A DNA stretch of 8,919 nt from Phycisphaerae bacterium (GTDB lineage: Bacteria > Planctomycetota > Phycisphaerae > Sedimentisphaerales > UBA12454). Shown in pieces: positions 6,456 through 8,919 of this stretch. The position numbers and the translations under genes are program-made. Below the pieces are notes generated by a model that searched no databases, was not told where the DNA came from, and saw only the letters and a list, made by a program, of their open reading frames with translations. The stretch spans positions 1 to 8,919 of the forward strand of contig JAQTQF010000058.1 of the NCBI GenBank assembly GCA_028712345.1. Reading direction: 5' to 3'. Within the stretch, counting starts at the first letter, position 1. Every line of letters starts with the position of its first letter.

Positions 6456-6488
6456 ATGCAGTGCCGACGGGAGTCGTTTGCGGTGCAT
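6456..6488 (+). other. Stem-loop in the hydrolase mRNA leader
   Basis: ATGCA (6456-6460) pairs with TGCAT (6484-6488), and CGAC (6465-6468) with GTCG (6473-6476) closes a GGGA loop, which fits the GNRA tetraloop pattern. A GC/GC pair can form between the two stems. The structure ends 22 bases before the ribosome binding site. It does not match a riboswitch class I recognise. Confidence 0.35.
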
Positions 6489-6510
6489 ACGGTGGTTGTG
6501 TATGTATATT

Positions 6511-6516
6511 AGGAGG
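6511..6516 (+). promoter_or_regulatory. Strong ribosome binding site deciding the hydrolase start
   Basis: A perfect AGGAGG precedes two adjacent ATG codons at 6518 and 6521. The second has the better spacing (4 bases rather than 1) and is taken as the start. An earlier in-frame ATG at 6398 lacks a ribosome site and would place the signal peptide internally. Confidence 0.85.
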
Positions 6517-6520
6517 TATG

Positions 6521-8919
6521 ATGAAAAAGACAGCAATGGTGTTGGGTTGCGTAATTCTGTGTTCTTTAGCTGCGAATCTCTTCGCTTTAGATACTACCGA
6601 TGACGGAACAGGTATCATCAGCGCATTTGGCGAAAATCTGCCGGATGAGGGTATGACTAAGGCCTTCGACAACAGCAATTCTACCAAGTGGCTCGACTTT
6701 AAAATGGACACCATTGGCTACAGTTGGATACAGTATCAGTATGCTTCCGGAAAGACGGCTGTTGTTACCGAGTACACAATTACATCGGCCAACGATGCCC
6801 AGGAAAGGGATCCGATGGACTGGACGCTTCAGGGTTCCAATAACGGCGGAGCAAGCTGGGACACCCTGGATACGAGAACCAATGTGCAATTTGCCACTCG
6901 TTTCCTGAAGCAATCTTTTTTGTTCAGCAACAGCACCGCATACAACATTTACCGTCTGTATATTACACAGGTCAGGAATGGAACCTCTGCTAATTCAGTA
7001 CAATTGGCAGAGATAGAGCTGATTGGAACTTTTGATACTACAATAGCTTATAGTCCGTCCCCCGCGGATGATTCAGTGGGCGTATCGCCTAATGTAACTC
7101 TAAGCTGGATCGCAGGCGATGGTGCAGATTCGCACGATGTTTATTTTGGCACATCCCTGAATGATGTCAACAATGCTGAGCGATTAGGCTCTGATATAGA
7201 CGGGGACGGTATTGTCGATTGGGAAGATTTGTGGCGATTAACGGCAAGTTGGCTGTTGGACCCTGCCGGCACGGAGCCTTTCGTGGGAATGGACAGTGAT
7301 AATATTGTGGACTTTTACGATTACGCTCTATTTTCACAGGATTGGATGGGTATCGCTAATCCGGTTTACAAAGGCAATTCGTACTCAACAAGTTTCGATC
7401 CGGGCACACTTGAACTCAGCACGACTTATTACTGGAGAATCGATGAGGTAAACGGCACCAGCACCACAAAAGGCGACCTCTGGAGCTTTACTACTGCATC
7501 AGGCAAAGCATCTAATCCGAATCCAGCCGATGGTGCAACATATGTGCCGCTGAACACGGCATTAATTTGGTCGGCAGGCACGGGCTCGTCATCGCACAAT
7601 GTTTATTTCGGCACGGCAAATCCCCCTGCATCTCAAGGCAATCAAAGCGGTACAAGTTTTGATCCGGGACCGCTTGATTATGAAACAACTTACTATTGGC
7701 GTATAGACGAAGTTGGTGATTTCGGTACTGTACAAGGCGATACCTGGAGTTTCACAACTACCGACGGCAGCTATTCGCTTAACGGCAAGATTGTGTGCGG
7801 CTACCAGGGCTGGTTCGCCTGTGCCGGCGACAGTTCCGGCAGAGGCGGCTGGGTACACTGGAGCACAAGCAGCAGTCTTTTCGACTATACGCATTTGAAG
7901 ATAGATATGTGGCCTGATATGGATGAATATGCCAACCAATACATAACCGGTTTCAATCTTGGCTCACCTCCGTATTATGTCTTCAGTTCATATGACGCCA
8001 ATACGACGATGGTACATTTCAAGTGGATGCAGGAATACGGCATCGACGGCGTTTTCGTTCAGCGGTTCGGAAGCGACTTCGGAGTGAAAAATTTTATGAA
8101 TACCATTTTGGGCAATTGTAAAACAGCCGCCAATTATTACGGTCGCAAATACGCGGTGATGTATGACCTTACCGGTTATACGACCTCGTCGCTTGTCAGC
8201 AATATAACGGCAGACTGGATAGACCTCGAAAACAATCTGGGAATTGCAGACTCGCTTGATGATGCCTATATCACGCATAACGGCAAACCTGTAATCGCTA
8301 TCTACGGCATATTCGGAGCAGGTGTGTCTAACTACCCAGACCCTGCGCTGTGTGCCACGCTTATCCAATGGTTCAAGGACAGAGACTTTACTGTTATGAT
8401 AGGCGTTAATAACGATTGGCAATCACGGATGTCTGACCCTGATTTCGCCTCTTGTATAACCAAGGCCGATATAATTATGCCTTGGAATGTCGGGCGATAC
8501 GACAGCGGCGGGGTTGCGTCGTTTTGCAATAATAACTGGGTGCCCGATTTGAATTGGTGCGGCGCCAATAATAAAGACTACTCGGTTTGTATATTCCCCG
8601 GCTTCAGTTGGAACAATTGGAACGGTGGCGGCTTCAATAAGATTCCGAGAAACGGCGGCCAGTTCCTCTGGGACCAGCTTTATCTGGCCAAGAGTAACGG
8701 CGCAAATATGATTTATGTCGCTATGTTCGACGAGGTGGACGAGGGTACGGCAATATTCAAGGTTTCCAACGATCCTCCGCCTCCGAGCGGCGGTATACAA
8801 TTTGTTACTCTTGATGTTGACGGCTATCCGCTGCCGACCGATGAGTATCTGTGGCTGGTCGGCCAAGCTTCCAGGGGTATGCGCGGCGAAATACCAGTAA
8901 ACGCAACCAGACCGGCTCG
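6521..8919 (+). CDS. Secreted multidomain GH71/GH99-like glycoside hydrolase with internal dockerin-like module (3' end off window)
   Basis: 799 residues are visible with no stop. A Sec signal peptide spans about 1-22 (KK, hydrophobic core, LFA before LD). Next is a probable F5/8C (discoidin)-like carbohydrate-binding domain (about 24-170), then two Fn3-like repeats (about 179-328 and 331-414), the first split by a dockerin-like module (223-276). The catalytic region (about 420-790) resembles GH71/GH99-like bacterial proteins: GKIVCGYQGWF (422-432), MWPDMDEY (463-470), VFSSYD (487-492), and WMQEYGIDGVFVQRF (502-516). The stretch MFDEVDEGTAI (735-745) parallels the NEWHEG-type motif of GH99, so E738 and E741 are candidate catalytic residues. 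GH99 enzymes cleave alpha-mannosides and GH71 alpha-1,3-glucans; the substrate here cannot be read from sequence. The fold end looks close to the window edge, so little may be missing. It is a separate transcription unit, divergent from rex copy 2. Confidence 0.9.
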   Translation, partial: MKKTAMVLGCVILCSLAANLFALDTTDDGTGIISAFGENLPDEGMTKAFDNSNSTKWLDFKMDTIGYSWIQYQYASGKTAVVTEYTITSANDAQERDPMDWTLQGSNNGGASWDTLDTRTNVQFATRFLKQSFLFSNSTAYNIYRLYITQVRNGTSANSVQLAEIELIGTFDTTIAYSPSPADDSVGVSPNVTLSWIAGDGADSHDVYFGTSLNDVNNAERLGSDIDGDGIVDWEDLWRLTASWLLDPAGTEPFVGMDSDNIVDFYDYALFSQDWMGIANPVYKGNSYSTSFDPGTLELSTTYYWRIDEVNGTSTTKGDLWSFTTASGKASNPNPADGATYVPLNTALIWSAGTGSSSHNVYFGTANPPASQGNQSGTSFDPGPLDYETTYYWRIDEVGDFGTVQGDTWSFTTTDGSYSLNGKIVCGYQGWFACAGDSSGRGGWVHWSTSSSLFDYTHLKIDMWPDMDEYANQYITGFNLGSPPYYVFSSYDANTTMVHFKWMQEYGIDGVFVQRFGSDFGVKNFMNTILGNCKTAANYYGRKYAVMYDLTGYTTSSLVSNITADWIDLENNLGIADSLDDAYITHNGKPVIAIYGIFGAGVSNYPDPALCATLIQWFKDRDFTVMIGVNNDWQSRMSDPDFASCITKADIIMPWNVGRYDSGGVASFCNNNWVPDLNWCGANNKDYSVCIFPGFSWNNWNGGGFNKIPRNGGQFLWDQLYLAKSNGANMIYVAMFDEVDEGTAIFKVSNDPPPPSGGIQFVTLDVDGYPLPTDEYLWLVGQASRGMRGEIPVNATRPA
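7055..7762 (+). repeat. Pair of Fn3-like protein repeats
   Basis: Residues 179-328 and 331-414 share the pattern P.P.D...V..N..L.W..G....HDVYFGT ... SFDPG.L...TTYYWRIDEV ... GD.WSFTT. They are clearly related at protein level but diverged at DNA level, so this is an old duplication and not a recent one. The second copy has only a short loop (about 366-378) where the first carries the dockerin-like insert. Confidence 0.75.
7187..7348 (+). other. Dockerin-like double EF-hand module inserted in the first Fn3-like repeat
   Basis: Residues 223-276 carry two calcium-loop and helix units. Loop 1 has Asp at positions 1, 3, 5, 9 and 12 (D225, D227, D229, D233, D236) followed by LWRLTASWL. Loop 2 has D258, D260, D264 and D267 but Gly at position 1 (G256) and Asn at position 6 (N261), followed by YALFSQDW. 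Dockerins bind cohesins on scaffolds or cell surfaces; no cohesin is visible here. Confidence 0.75.

Noticed and set aside
6190..6510. Riboswitch (cyclic di-GMP, SAM, cobalamin or similar)
   Set aside because: Stem-loops are present, but none of the conserved sequence blocks of these classes could be found.
6398..6520. In-frame upstream ATG that would extend the hydrolase by 41 residues
   Set aside because: It lacks a ribosome binding site and would bury the signal peptide inside the protein, whereas AGGAGG sits right before the ATG at 6521.
7589..8866. Minus-strand open frames of 78-147 codons
   Set aside because: They are antisense to the well-supported glycoside hydrolase frame and show no domain signal of their own.

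Overview
The window looks like a piece of an anaerobic planctomycete chromosome, probably class Phycisphaerae (Sedimentisphaerales-like). This is inferred from protein style and was not tested by a search. The right-hand gene encodes a secreted multidomain hydrolase with the 'VYFGT...TTYYWRIDEV' Fn3-like repeats and a 'DGDGIVD..DL..L...WL' dockerin-like module that are typical of those bacteria. The left half is anaerobic redox machinery under Rex-type control.

Layout. Bases 1-5050 (minus strand) hold a tightly packed, translationally coupled operon, read right to left: rex (4418-5050), a membrane sensor histidine kinase (2460-4421), a NuoE/HydC-like [2Fe-2S] subunit (1934-2467), and a NuoF/HydB-like flavoprotein (1934 to beyond base 1). 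Adjacent genes overlap by 4, 8 and 1 bases. The NuoF-like protein does not end where HydB proteins usually end. After its 4Fe-4S region it runs straight into the cysteine-rich N-terminal domain of GltD/NfnB-type NADPH oxidoreductases, so it is a NuoF-GltD fusion cut by the window edge. Bases 5051-5466 hold the operon promoter (TTGACA-17-TATTAT), a TTGTGA-N6-TCACAT operator, a minus-strand terminator and a G9 run. A second rex gene (5467-6090, minus, about 63% identical to the first by hand count) has its own -10 box and an operator with identical half-sites at nearly the same distance. Bases 6091-6520 are a divergent intergenic region with two inverted repeats, a probable promoter and a hairpin leader. 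They lead into a plus-strand gene (6521 to beyond 8919) for a secreted GH71/GH99-like glycoside hydrolase.

How the parts may work together. NuoE plus NuoF with an N-terminal thioredoxin-like [2Fe-2S] domain is the core of electron-bifurcating NADH-dependent enzymes of the HydABC type. The added GltD-like part points to NADP(H) chemistry, so a NADH/ferredoxin/NADP transhydrogenase (as described for the Sporomusa-type Nfn) is a reasonable reading, but no activity can be proved from this sequence. Two NADH-sensing Rex repressors and a Cache-HAMP histidine kinase lie in or beside the operon, so the module seems wired to both intracellular redox state and an extracytoplasmic signal. The glycoside hydrolase is a separate transcription unit for polysaccharide use. 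Its most unusual trait is a dockerin-like pair of EF-hand loops embedded inside the first Fn3-like repeat, where the second repeat has only a short loop.

No tRNA, rRNA, CRISPR array, insertion sequence or recognisable riboswitch was seen.
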